Assembly: GCA_950097015.1 (NCBI GenBank) | Contig: CATNEN010000038.1 | Location: forward strand, 22,568,001 to 22,632,000 | Length of the DNA: 64,000 bases | From: Macrostomum hystrix | Taxonomy: Eukaryota; Platyhelminthes; Macrostomidae | Direction: 5' to 3' | Shown here: piece after piece, positions 25,046 through 35,914 of the stretch | Position numbering within the stretch: the first letter of the stretch is position 1 | How the letters are laid out: every line of letters starts with the position of its first letter | Notes under the pieces: generated by a model | The model's database searches: none | What the model saw: only the letters and a program-made list of their open reading frames with translations | Told to the model about the DNA's origin: nothing | Program-made: the position numbers and the translations under genes

Positions 25046-25732
25046 TGATTTATGATATTTTATTTACGAAATGAAAAAAATAAATCAAAATAATCTTCAA
25101 TCACTACTGGCTGAAAATTAGTCTAAATGATTTGACGCAGTGCAGAATCGAACCCTAGCCTAGCCTAACTTATTCCTAGTGCCTAACACATCGGCTATTC
25201 CGACTGTTGGTTAGTGGGTGCAGAAATCAGCCTTATAAAATGAATTCTCAAAGTTCTGGCTTTGTACAATGAAGTAAGAAAATAGAGTACACTCAGTCTC
25301 GCGGTTGGTTGTGTACATTTATTTCCAATTTGTCTCCAGAGTGCAGGCTTCAAATTCAATCAGCTAGGGGTTGTTGCGCAATTTGACGATGCAATTCTAA
25401 TTCAGTGGCAGTGAGTGGTTTGACCTTTGAATTTGACCTTTGAAAAATCATGTTTTTCGAATATTTAATCCCTTTAGCAATAAAGTTAAGCTTAATAAAA
25501 ATACGTGTATAATTGTCCCCATATTTGGCATCTTTTGGTGAAGAAATTGTGAAAATCGGTTGAGCCGTTCGGGAGAAAATCAATTACAAGCAAGCAACCA
25601 ACCAACCAACCATTTCATTTTTAGTATAGTGGACTAGCAAGTTTTGCCCCCCTTCGGGGAGCAGAAATATTTTTATTCCGTCTAGTATATACTTTTTAGC
25701 AGCTGAATTTACAGCTTTTTAAAGCTACAATG

Positions 25733-26960
25733 ATCGCCCAGTTGACAATGATCAACCAGTTGACAATGATCCCCCAGTTGACAATGATCCCCCAGTCAAC
25801 AATGATTCCCCAGTTGACAATGATCCCCTAGTTGACAATGAACCCCCAGTTGACAAGGATCCCCCAGTTGATGATGACTCCCCAGTTGACAATGATCCCC
25901 CAGTTGACAATGATCCCCCAGTTGACAATGATCCCCCAGTTCAAAATGATTCCCCAGATGATAATGAACCCCCAGTTGACAATGATCCCCCAGTTGACAA
26001 TGATCCCCCAGTCAACAATGATTCCCCAGTTGACAATGATCTCCTAATTGATGATGATCACCCAGTTGACAATGATCCCCCAGTTGACAATGATCCCCTA
26101 GTTGACAATGAACCCCCAGTTGACAAGGATCCCCCAGTTGATGATGACTCCCCAGTTGACAATGATCCCCCAGTTGACAATGATCCCCCAGTTGACAATG
26201 ATCCCCCAGTTCAAAATGATTCCCCAGATGATAATGAACCCCCAGTTGACAATGATCCCCCAGTTGACAATGATCCCCCAGTCAACAATGATTCCCCAGT
26301 TGACAATGATCTCCTAATTGATGATGATCACCCAGTTGACAATGATCCCCCAGTTGACAATGATCCCCTAGTTGACAATGAACCCCCAGTTGACAAGGAT
26401 CCCCCAGTTGATGATGACTCCCCAGTTGACAATGATCCCCCAGTTGACAATGATCCACCAGTTGACAATGATCCCCCAGTTCAAAATGATTCCCCAGATG
26501 ATAATGAACCCCCAGTTGACAATGATCCCCCAGTTGACAATGATCCCCCAGTCAACAATGATTCCCCAGTTGACAATGATCTCCTAATTGATGATGATCA
26601 CCCAGTTGACAATGATCCCCCAGTTGACAATGATCCCCTAGTTGACAATGAACCCCCAGTTGACAAGGATCCCCCAGTTGATGATGACTCCCCAGTTGAC
26701 AATGATCCCCCAGTTGACAATGATCCCCCAGTTGACAATGATCCCCCAGTTCAAAATGATTCCCCAGATGATAATGAACCCCCAGTTGACAATGATCCCC
26801 CAGTTGACAATGATCCCCCAGTCAACAATGATTCCCCAGTTGACAATGATCTCCTAATTGATGATGATCACCCAGTTGACAATGATCCCCCAGTTGACAA
26901 TGATCCCCTAGTTGACAATGAACCCCCAGTTGACAATGATCCCCAGTTGACCATGATCCC
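25733..26960. repeat. 18-bp satB array with 270-bp higher-order repeat
   Basis: The 18-bp unit CAGTTGACAATGATCCCC is organised here into a 270-bp block repeated four times almost without change, with equivalent points at 25832, 26102, 26372 and 26642. The markers are TTCAAAATGATTCCCCAGAT and CTCCTAATTGATGATGATCA. The strict 270-bp spacing indicates a recent block amplification within element R2. Confidence 0.95.
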
Positions 26961-27305
26961 CCATTTGATGATGATTCCCCAGTTTACAATTATCCCACAG
27001 TTGACGATTATCCCCCAGTTCTGGATTAGCTATGATTCGATTCCCCAGTTTACAATTATCCCACAGTTGACGATTATCCCCCAGTTCTGGATTAGCTATG
27101 ATTCAAACTCTGGTTTTGCCATGATTCAAACTCTGATTTTGCCATGATTCAAACTCTGGTTTAGCCATGATTCAGACGCTGGTTTAGCCATGATTCAGAC
27201 TCTGGCTTAGAATGATTCAAACTCTGGTTTAGCCTTGATTCAGACTATGGTTTAGCCATGATTCAAACTCTGGTTTAGCCATGATTCAAACGCTGGTTTT
27301 GCTAT

Positions 27306-27428
27306 GAGAACTAATTCCCCCAGCAGCAGAGAACTAATTCCCCCAGCAGCAGAGAACTAATTCCCCCAGCAGCAGAGAACTAAATTCCCCAGCAGCAGAG
27401 AACTAATTCCCCCAGCAGCAGAAAACTA
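27306..27428. repeat. Five-copy 23-bp repeat
   Basis: Five copies of a 23-bp unit, GAGAACTAATTCCCCC plus AGCAGCA, directly follow the short 23-bp satA remnant (27100-27305) in element R2. The sequence is unlike satA although the length is the same. Confidence 0.85.
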
Positions 27429-28732
27429 AACATGTTCTCCAAACATAAGAGAACCTCCATAATACCAGAATGGAGGCTACTTGCAGGCTACCAAACTCGC
27501 AGCAAGAAATGTTTGCCCTTTTTCTTTGACAAGAAACCATTGCCCCCAAATAGCATAGAAACGATGTGTCCATCGTTTTACTCAGCCCAGAAGGCAACAA
27601 ATATCTCCTGTTACATCTCCTGTTACATGTGGCACGGTAGATACATTTACGAGAAAACTGTTAAAAACATTTAGAAAATCGTTGGACACATTTAGAAAAT
27701 CATTGAGCACTTTAGAAAACGGTTTCGATCAGTCTTCGTCGAATAAAGTTTTATAATTGTTATTATTAAATAAGCTATTTTTTGATCGAATAACGCTTAA
27801 AGCAATGCTCAAAAAATAGAAAAATTTGAAATAATTTACTCTCTTAGCTGCGCTCAATATTTTTTTCTTGCAGTTCTCAATTGTGATAACGCCTGCAGCT
27901 ATGCACAAAAATATTTCCTTAGTTTTATTATCGAATAAAACTTGCTGCTTTACTCGAAAAACTTATACTTTTTTCTGAGAGCGAGTACAGGAATAATAAA
28001 GCTAACAAATATCTGCTTCGACAGTAGCTAACCAAAAGCGCTTACTATTTATACTCGAACCAAAAATGCCCAAAAATACTAATAAATAGGAACTTACGTT
28101 TTTTACTGCTTATGTTTAGAAGATTAAAAGAAAAAGAAGCAGTAACACAGCTGATGCTGAAATTCTACCTGCATTCTACAAAAGCATTAAAGTACTTTAC
28201 TTCGGAGCTAGATGAAAAGAAAGCGGCACAATGATCGAAGTCGAGACAAGGTTTGACAATAGAAAGGCTGCAGTTTTATGGATAGAAAGGAGGAGGAGAG
28301 GTCTCGCTAGCATTGAGCATCATAAAAGCCCAATCATGAAATCTGCTATGTACGTTTTGCGTATTCAAATGAAATCACTCGATCAGCCAAGAGACAAATT
28401 TATAAACGTACGTACGGGTCGAAAAGCAGTGACGCAATCCTATTCAATTGAGAGTATCGGGCCCTGTTCTGTGCTATACCAATGCACGCGCGGGCGAGAA
28501 AAAGCACCGATGCAATCTAATAAAGCTGACAGTGTCCGGCCCTATTCTAATTTAACCTTGTTTGGCCTCCTATTGAAAGCAATAGGAAAACTCGTTTTTC
28601 GAATATTTAATATTGTTAGCGTTGAAGCAGACTAACGAAATTTTCAAGGTCTCATGCCAGTATAATTTGGCATGTTTAGCAAAAAACGCGATCAAATTTG
28701 GTTGAGGCATTTAGCCTGTGTATCGAAATTCC

Positions 28733-28766
<34 letters not shown>

Positions 28767-28789
28767 TTTAGAGATTTAGTATAGTTGGA

Positions 28790-28990
28790 TTAACTCTGCA
28801 TAGCTTCTGTTAAATGGGTATCAGCATTACTGGAGGGTAATTGAGGGTGAGTGTGCCGTGTTCCCCAGTCCATGGACTGAACATTTGTACGCAGCCATCA
28901 GATACGCCAGACAATAGCTGCGGCTGTGCTGTCAGCTGCACATCTGGCCCAATCGGGCCAGTTGTAATCAAATATTATTATCCAAAGTAT
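28790..28990 (-). pseudogene. Exon-like fragment, possible WD-repeat-type remnant
   Basis: On the minus strand this stretch is open and reads GPIGPDVQLTAQPQLLSGVS then DGCVQMFSPWTGEHGTLTLN before a stop next to the R2 5' end. The DG-x-V-x-x-F/SPW pattern is loosely like a WD or propeller blade. I see no clear acceptor for it. The first 18 residues are echoed, diverged, on the far side of the 15-bp array at about 31070-31125. It may be a gene fragment rather than a working exon. Confidence 0.25.
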
Positions 28991-28999
28991 AATCCCACA

Positions 29000-31072
29000 A
29001 TCTACAATCCCACAAACCATATTCCAACAATCTAGAACCCCACAATCTAGAATCCCATAATCTATAATCCCACAATCTAGAATCCTACATTCTAGAATCC
29101 CACATTCTAGAATCCCACAATCTAGAATCCCACATTCTAGAATCCCACATTCTAGAATCCCACAATCTATAATCCCACAATCTAGAATCCTACATTCTAG
29201 AATCCCACATTCTAGAATCCCACAATCTATAATCCCACAATCTAGAATCCCACAATCTCGAATCTCACAATCTATAATCCCACAATCTAGAATCCTACAT
29301 TCTAGAATCCCACATTCTAGAATCCCACAATCTATAATCCCACAATTTAGAATCCCACATTCTAGAATCCCTCATTCTAGAATCCCACATTCTAGAATCC
29401 CACATTCTAGAATCCCACATTCTAGAATCCCACAATCTATAATCCCACAATCTAGAATCCCACATTCTAGAATCCCACAATCTAGAATCCCACAATCTCG
29501 AATCTCACAATCTATAATCCCACAATCTAGAATCCTACATTCTAGAATCCCACATTCTAGAATCCCACAATCTATAATCCCACAATTTAGAATCCCACAT
29601 TCTAGAATCCCTCATTCTAGAATCCCACATTCTAGAATCCCACATTCTAGAATCCCACATTCTAGAATCCCACATTCTAGAATCCCACAATCTATAATCC
29701 CACAATCTAGAATCCCACATTCTAGAATCCCACATTCTAGAATCCCACAATCTATAATCCCACAATCTAGAATCCCACAATCTATAATCCCTCAATCTAT
29801 AATCCCACAATCTAGAATCCTACATTCTAGAATCCCACATTCTAGAATCCCACAATCTATAATCCCACAATCTAGAATCCCACATTCAAGAATCCCACAT
29901 TCTAGAATCCCACAATCTATAATCCCACAATCTAGAATCCCACATTCTAGAATCCCACATTCTAGAATCCCACAATCTAGAATCCCACAATCTATAATCC
30001 CACAATTTAGAATCCCACATTCTAGAATCCCACAATCTAGAATCCCACAATCTAGAACCCCACAATCTAGAATCCCATAATCTATAATCCCACAATCTAG
30101 AATCCCACATTCTAGAATCCCACATTCTAGAATCCCACAATCTATAATCCCACAATCTAGAATCCTACATTCTAGAATCCCACATTCTAGAATCCCACAA
30201 TCTATAATCCCACAATTTAGAATCCCACATTCTAGAATCCCTCATTCTAGAATCCCACAATCTAGAATCCCACATTCTAGAATCCCACATTCTAGAATCC
30301 CACATTCTAGAATCCCACAATCTAGAATCCCACAATCTATAATCCCACAATTTAGAATCCCACATTCTAGAATCCCACATTCTAGAATCCCACATTCTAG
30401 AATCCCACAATCTATAATCCCACAATCTAGAATCCTACATTCTAGAATCCCACATTCTAGAATCCCTCAATTTATAATCCCACAATCTAGAATCCCACAA
30501 TCTCGAATCCCACAATCTATAATCCCACAATCTAGAATCCCACAATCTATAATCCCACAATTTAGAATCCCACATTCTAGAATCCCACATTCTAAAATCC
30601 CACATTTTAGAATCCCACAATCTTTAATCCCACAATCTATAATCCCACAATCTACAATCCCACAATCTCGAATCCCACAATCTATAATCCCATAATCTAG
30701 AATCCTACATTCTAGAATCCCACATTCTAGAATCCAAGAATCTATAATCCCATAATCTAGAATCCTACATTCTAGAATCCCACATTCTAGAATCCAAGAA
30801 TCTATAATCCCACAATCTAGAATCCCACAATCTATAATCCCACAATTTAGAATCCCACAACTTAGAATCCCACATTCTATAATCCCACAATCTAGAATCC
30901 CACAATCTATAATCCCACAATTTAGAATCCCACAATTTAGAATCCCACATTCTAGAATCCCTCATTCTAGAATCCCACATTCTAGAATCCCACATTCTAG
31001 AATCCCACATTCTAGAATCCCACAATCTAGAATCCCACAATCTATAATCCCACAATCTACAATCCCACCGGC
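29000..31072. repeat. 15-bp minisatellite, 2.1 kb
   Basis: About 138 copies of AATCCCACAATCTAG. Alternating variants have CACATTCTAG; that version forms the 10-bp palindrome ATTCTAGAAT at each unit boundary. Blocks of about 240-270 bp with the same variant order recur, for example around 29280 and 29520. The minus strand reads as (WDSRM)n between stops, which I regard as spurious. Confidence 0.96.
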
Positions 31073-31139
31073 TGAGCTGTCGGTTGCACATCTGACCTAA
31101 TTGGGGTAAGTGTAACCAATTATTGCAAGTAATAATCAT

Positions 31140-31520
31140 TCAATGTGTATATTTTCTTTCAAAATTTCTTTTAATGGCAAGAACTTTTTCTAAACAAAAA
31201 ACTCGATAGAATAAGCCTATATAGATAGGCTTGTCTAGTTGTCCAGTCTAAAAACAAATAACAGGCAAGTCAATGACTACTAACATTGATTTGATAAGCT
31301 CCAAAAGTGAAGATTTTAAGTCATAAAAAGTTAAAACCTTTATCTTTCTTTCGATCTGGTTATCTACAGATTTGATAATTATATACTAATCCAACTAATC
31401 CCCTCGTTAATCTCTTCTTAATCCCCCGTTAATCCTGGGCTAGTCCCTTGAAAACACTCAACTTGTCGCTTGTTTAACCACAGCAAATCCCTTGTTAATC
31501 CTCAGTTAATCCCCCGACAG
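31140..31520. other. AT-rich spacer, no gene seen
   Basis: Unique sequence between the 15-bp array and the stop codon of the coiled-coil gene. It contains loose CTTGTTAATCC / CCGTTAATCC motifs at 31400-31515, perhaps a decayed repeat. It should include the coiled-coil gene's 3' untranslated region. Confidence 0.4.
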
Positions 31521-32801
31521 TCAGTCGCGCCGCAGTCGCCGCAGGCTGACAGCCGAGGCGGCCACAGACGCGGTCCTAGTGCGCAGGCTCTGATTCTCCT
31601 CGCGCAGTGCGGCCAATTCGCGCCTCGCAGCGATGAAATCTCGAAAGCTGACCGACAATTCGTCGCTGTCGTCATTGTCTTCAACATCGCCGAGAACGCG
31701 GCCCCGACGGCTTCTTAAGGCGCGAAGAGTCAACAGCAGCTCAGCTTTGGCGGCCTCGTGAGCCGCAGTCGCCGACGTGGCGCTCCGCAGAGCGATGTCC
31801 TCGCAGTCGGCGAGGTCAGACTCCAGCTGGGCCACCTTTTTCTGAGCACACTCCAGCTTGAGCAGCTGCGAGTCCAGCTCCGATTGGCTCCGCACCTCAG
31901 CCCTGTCATCGGCATCTCGCTCCGACTCCAGCTGATCAACTTGACGCTGAAACCAAACAGGCGGGGCAGATTAAATATACGTAATACTGCAAGAGTTGCA
32001 TACTTGCAGTAGGGCAGTGGGCAGTGTCAGTTGTCCTTGTCGCAATGGTCTTCGACAAGAATCGCTGATTATCTCGACGATGCTTACTCGGACGGCTTTG
32101 AAACCAAAGTTAATCTTAAAGGGCAGAAAATTTTGATCTAATTGGCGGACTTTCACGAAAATCGGTCATTCGGTTTGTGAGCTATCCTCGTAGGCAGTGG
32201 GTATTTGTAAAGCCAAAGCCTTCTCTCCGCGGCTGCGCCCCAAATGAATGTGGCCTCGCCGCGGAATCGTGCTCAGGGACCTTGGTGCGAGAGGCAGACG
32301 CGTTAGACCGCTCTAGTTAATCCCATAAGATACTCCCAGCTCCATGTCATCATCCCGGATCAGCCACCGCACCTGCAGCGTCTCTCTGCGCCTCACAGCC
32401 GCTGTCAGCGCCGCCTCCATAGAGTCACCCGACTCGACCGGATCCCAGGCAGTCAGCGCCATGATTTGATGCTCGACGCCTTCGCGTTCGGCTCGAAGTG
32501 CAGCTAAACTTCTAGCCAAGCCGGTCGACTTCTGACGCGCCAGCGACAACGCGTCGGCGCCGAGTTTGGCAGCGTTCAACAGCTGCTCGATTGACGCCTC
32601 GCGTTGGCGCGCTCGTCGACGAAGCGACTCGGCCGTCTCGGCAGCGACGGCGCTCTCCTCGGCGCGCTGTTTCTCGGCTAGCGAAGCATCGGCTAGGAGG
32701 CGCGCCAGTTGACGCTCGTGCATGCGGCTCAAGCAGCGCGACGTTTCGTCGGAATAGAATCGAATATTCGACGCGACCTCGTCTTCCTGGTCGGTGTCCA
32801 T
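31521..32801 (-). CDS. Coiled-coil protein, 284 residues, family not recognised
   Basis: Two minus-strand exons, 32801-32373 and 31946-31521, join in phase 0 across an intron with GTGCGG donor and TTTCAG acceptor. The protein starts MDTDQEDEVASNIRFYSDE. Almost the whole length is charged and Ala/Leu/Arg/Glu-rich with heptad-like spacing: RMHERQLARLLADASLAEKQ, LRRRARQREASIEQLLNAAK, the junction segment RRRETLQ-RQVDQLESERD, and LLKLECAQKKVAQLESDLAD. An acidic hinge, DVEDNDDSDEL, precedes a last helix ending SLRRLRRD. There are no membrane segments or catalytic motifs. A structural or cytoskeletal role is likely from composition alone. The start Met lies 3 bp from a (CCTAAT)5 tract, and the frame stays open upstream, so the true start could be further out. 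Strong GC bias at third positions supports coding. Confidence 0.75.
32205..32316 (-). mobile_element. tRNA-derived SINE, copy B, in intron of coiled-coil gene
   Basis: Minus strand begins TAGAGCGGTCTAACGCG (box A-like) and carries GAGCACGATTCCGC (box B-like). It continues into GGCGAGGCCAC/TTCATTTGGGGCGCAGC. It is clearly the same family as the longer copy at 51700-51935 but is cut short on its 3' side. Confidence 0.7.
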
Positions 32802-32804
32802 TGT

Positions 32805-32834
32805 CCTAATCCTAATCCTAATCCTAATCCTAAT
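32805..32834. repeat. (CCTAAT)5 microsatellite
   Basis: Five hexamer copies lie immediately upstream of the coiled-coil gene's ATG. The motif resembles the telomere repeat (CCCTAA) but differs by one base in each unit. It probably lies in the 5' untranslated region or promoter. Confidence 0.85.
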
Positions 32835-33949
32835 CTGCTTCTGAAACGCATATATCTATACTTGGTCAGGAAAAAAACCTCAATTCCAGGACTGAAAGAA
32901 GGAAAACAATACGCATCAATGCTTTTCTCCCCTACCCCGATGCCATTTATGTACATTTGGGGATGTACACAATCATTACAAAAATCTATTTCTCGTGCTA
33001 TAATAGTCAGCCTCCCTAGAGTTTGCAACCTCATCGATTTTTGTATACTTGCGGAAGAGCCGACTGGTTCTGAAACCGCTTAGAATTGGCCTGAGAGGTT
33101 TGAGTAGAGTAGGGAGAGAGACTATAGGTGGGCGTTATAAGGGGAGAGAAAAGAGAGAACAACAATGAAGAGATCGACTCACGTGTTGCAGGAATATTTC
33201 CTGTCCCTCAGTTGCTAAAAATCCAGGTGCACATTTTTTCTAACAAATCTGCTGACATCACAGTTGAACACTTTATACTGCATTGCCACTGACTTATTAC
33301 TCGAGTGACATTCATTTCTTAAGTTTATGTCATCCACTATACTAAAAATGAAATGCTTGCTTGCTTGCTTGCTTGCTTGGTTGCTTGTAATTGATTTTCT
33401 CCCGAGCGGCTCAACCGATTTTCACCATTTCTTCACCAAAAGATGCCAAATATGGGGACAATTATACACGTATTTTTATTAAGCTTAACTTTATTGCTAA
33501 CGGGATTAAATATTCGAAAAACATGATTTTTCAAAGGTCAAACCATCTTGGCCTATTGAGAATTTTACTCACTGCCGCTGAATTAGAATTGCATCGTCAA
33601 ATTGCGCAACAACCCCTAGCTGATTGAATTTAAAGCCTGCACTCTGGAGACAATTTGAAAATAAATGTACACAACCGACCGCGAGACTGAGTGTACTCTA
33701 TTTTCTCACTTCATTGTACAAAGCCAGAACTTTGAGAATTCATTTTATAAGGCTGATTTTTGCACCCACTAACCAACAGTCGGAATAGCCGATGTGTAGG
33801 CACTAGGAATAGGTTATAGGCTAGGCTAGGGTTCGATTCTGCACTGCGTCAAATCATTTTAGACTAATTTTCAGCCAGTAGTGATTGAAGACTATTTTAA
33901 TTAATTTTTTCATTTCGTAAATAAAATATCATAAATCATAGCACACCTG

Positions 33950-35905
33950 AGTTTGAATCATTGCAAAAATAGAGTTTGAATCATGGCTAACCTATAGAGT
34001 CTGAATCATGGCTAAACCAGAGTCTGAATCATGGCTAAAATAAAGTCTGAATCATGGCTAAACCAGAGTCTGAATCATGGCTAAACTAGAGTCTGAATCA
34101 TGGCTAAACCAGAGTCTGAATCATGGCTAAACTATAGTCTGAATCATGGCTAAACCAGAGTTTGAACCATGGCTAAACCAGAGTTTGAATCATGGCTAAA
34201 CCAGAGTCTGAATCATGGCAAAACCAGAGTTTCAATCATGGCTAAACAAGAGTTTCAATCATGGCTAAACCAGCGTCTGAATCATGGCTAAACCAGCGTC
34301 TGAATCATGGCTAAACCAGAGTTTGAATCATGGCTAAACCAGAGTTTCAATCATGGCTAAACCAGCGTCTGAATCATGGCTAAACCAGCGTCTGAATCAT
34401 GGCTAAACTAGAGTCTGAATCATGGCTAAAATAGAGTCTGAATCATGGCTAAACCAGAGTCTGAATCATGGCTAAACCAGAGTCTGAATCATGGCTAAAC
34501 CAGAGTCTGAATCATGGCTAAACCAGAGTCTGAATCATGGCTAAACCAGCGTCTGAATCATGGCTAAACCAGAGTTTGAATCATGGCTAAACCAGAGTTT
34601 GAATCATGGCTAAACCAGAGTTTGAATCATGGCTAAACCAGAGTCTGAATCATGGCTTAACCAGAATTTAAATCATGGCTAAACCAGAGTCTGAATCATG
34701 GCTTAACCAGAGTCTGAATCATGGCTAAACCAGAGTCTGAATCATGGCTAAACCAGAGTCTGAATCATGGCTAAACTAGAGTCTGAATCATGGCTAAACC
34801 AGCGTCTGAATCATGGCTAAACCAGAGTTTGAATCATAGCTAAACCAGAGACTAAATCATGGCTAAACCATCATCATCAGCATGGCTAAACTAGAGTTTG
34901 AATCATGGCTAAACCAGAGTTTGAATATTGGCTACACCAGAGTTTGAATCATGGCTAAACCAGAGTCTGAATCATGGCTAAACTAGAGTTTGAATCATGG
35001 CTAAACCATCATCATCAGCATGGCTAAACTAGAGTTTGAATCATGGCTAAACCAGAGTTTGAATATTGGCTACACCAGAGTTTGAATCATGGCTAAACCA
35101 GAGTCTGAATCATGGCTAAACCAGAGTTTGAATCATGGCTAAACCAGAGTCTGAATCATGGCTAAACCAGCGTCTGAATCATGGCTAAAGCAGAGTTTGA
35201 ATCATGGCTAAACCAGAGACTAAATCATGGCTAAACCAGCGTCTGAATCATGGCTAAACCAGCGTCTGAATCATGGCTAAACCAGAGTTTGAATCATGGC
35301 TAAACCAGAGACTAAATCATGGCTACACCAGGCTTTGAATCATGGCTAAACCATCATCATCAGCATGGCTAAACCAGAGTTTGAATCATGGCTAAACCAT
35401 CATCATCAGCATGGCTAAACTAGAGTTTGAATCATGGCTAAACCAGAGTTTGAATAATAGCTACACCAGAGTTTGAATCATGGCTAAACCAGAGTCTGAA
35501 TCATGGCTAAACCATCATCATCAGCATGGCTAAACTAGCGTCTGAATCATGGCTAAACCAGAGTTTGAATCATGGCTAAAACAGAGTTTGAATCATGGCT
35601 AAACCAGAGTTTGAATCATAGCCAACCAGAGTTTGAATCTTGGCTAAACCAGAGTTTCAATCATGGCTAACCCAGCGTTTGAATCATGGCTAAACCAGAG
35701 TTTGAATCATGTCAAAACCAGCGTTTGAATCATGGCTAAACCAGAATTTGAATCATGGCTAAACCAGAGTTTGAATCATGGCTAAACCAGAGTTTGAATC
35801 ATAGCCAACCAGAGTCTGAATCATGGCAAAACGAGAGTTTGAATCATAGCCCACCAGGGTTTAAAACATGGCGAAACCTGAGTTTGAATCTTGGCTAACC
35901 CAGCG
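33950..35905. repeat. 23-bp satA array in F1
   Basis: The reverse complement of the R1 23-bp satellite, about 85 copies of GAATCATGGCTAAACCAGAG plus TTT/TCT variants. It includes the CATCATCATCAGCATGGC marker at several places. A block starting near 34030 is repeated in F2 from near 39010. Confidence 0.94.
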
Positions 35906-35914
35906 TTTGAAAAA

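Larger units (their letters stand above)
15788..25633 (-). mobile_element. Helitron-type element R1, non-autonomous, 9.8 kb
   Basis: Read on the minus strand, the element starts TCCACTATACTAAAAATGAA at 25633, runs through a CAAG-type short repeat and about 590 bp of unique 5' body, then a 23-bp array (25045-17165), an 18-bp array (17160-15885) and a 3' tail. The tail ends with an imperfect hairpin (15799-15817) 11 nt before the terminal CTAG at 15788-15791. The base following CTAG is T, as expected for insertion between A and T. There is no Rep/helicase coding region, so it would need proteins supplied elsewhere. Its 5' end abuts the CTAG of element R2 directly. Confidence 0.85.
25634..28789 (-). 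mobile_element. Helitron-type element R2 with a diverged 5' end
   Basis: On the minus strand it begins TCCAACTATACTAAATC at 28789, preceded by A. A (TCTG)n tract and a body follow that resemble the other elements (AATATTAAATATTCGAAAAAC occurs here and ATTAAATATTCGAAAAAC in the others). It ends with a perfect-arm hairpin at 25645-25663 and CTAG at 25634-25637, abutting R1. Inside are an 18-bp array, a short 23-bp array, a five-copy GAGAACTAATTCCCCCAGC repeat and about 1.3 kb of unique AT-rich DNA. Open frames at 27432-27674 and 28231-28635 have no recognisable domains and I do not call them. The outer ends are clear; that they belong to one insertion is inferred. Confidence 0.65.

Noticed and set aside
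28231-28635. 134-codon frame inside R2
   Set aside because: Composition is not clearly protein-like, no domain is recognised, and it overlaps the Helitron 5' body homology.
32805-32834. Telomere remnant
   Set aside because: The hexamer is CCTAAT, not CCCTAA, and only five copies are present; treated as a simple microsatellite.
33391-33627. 78-codon frame MIFSRAAQPIF... shared by F1, F2, F3 and in part R1
   Set aside because: It is shared because the element copies are recent duplicates; it starts within the element's terminal region, has no known domain and is disrupted in R1.
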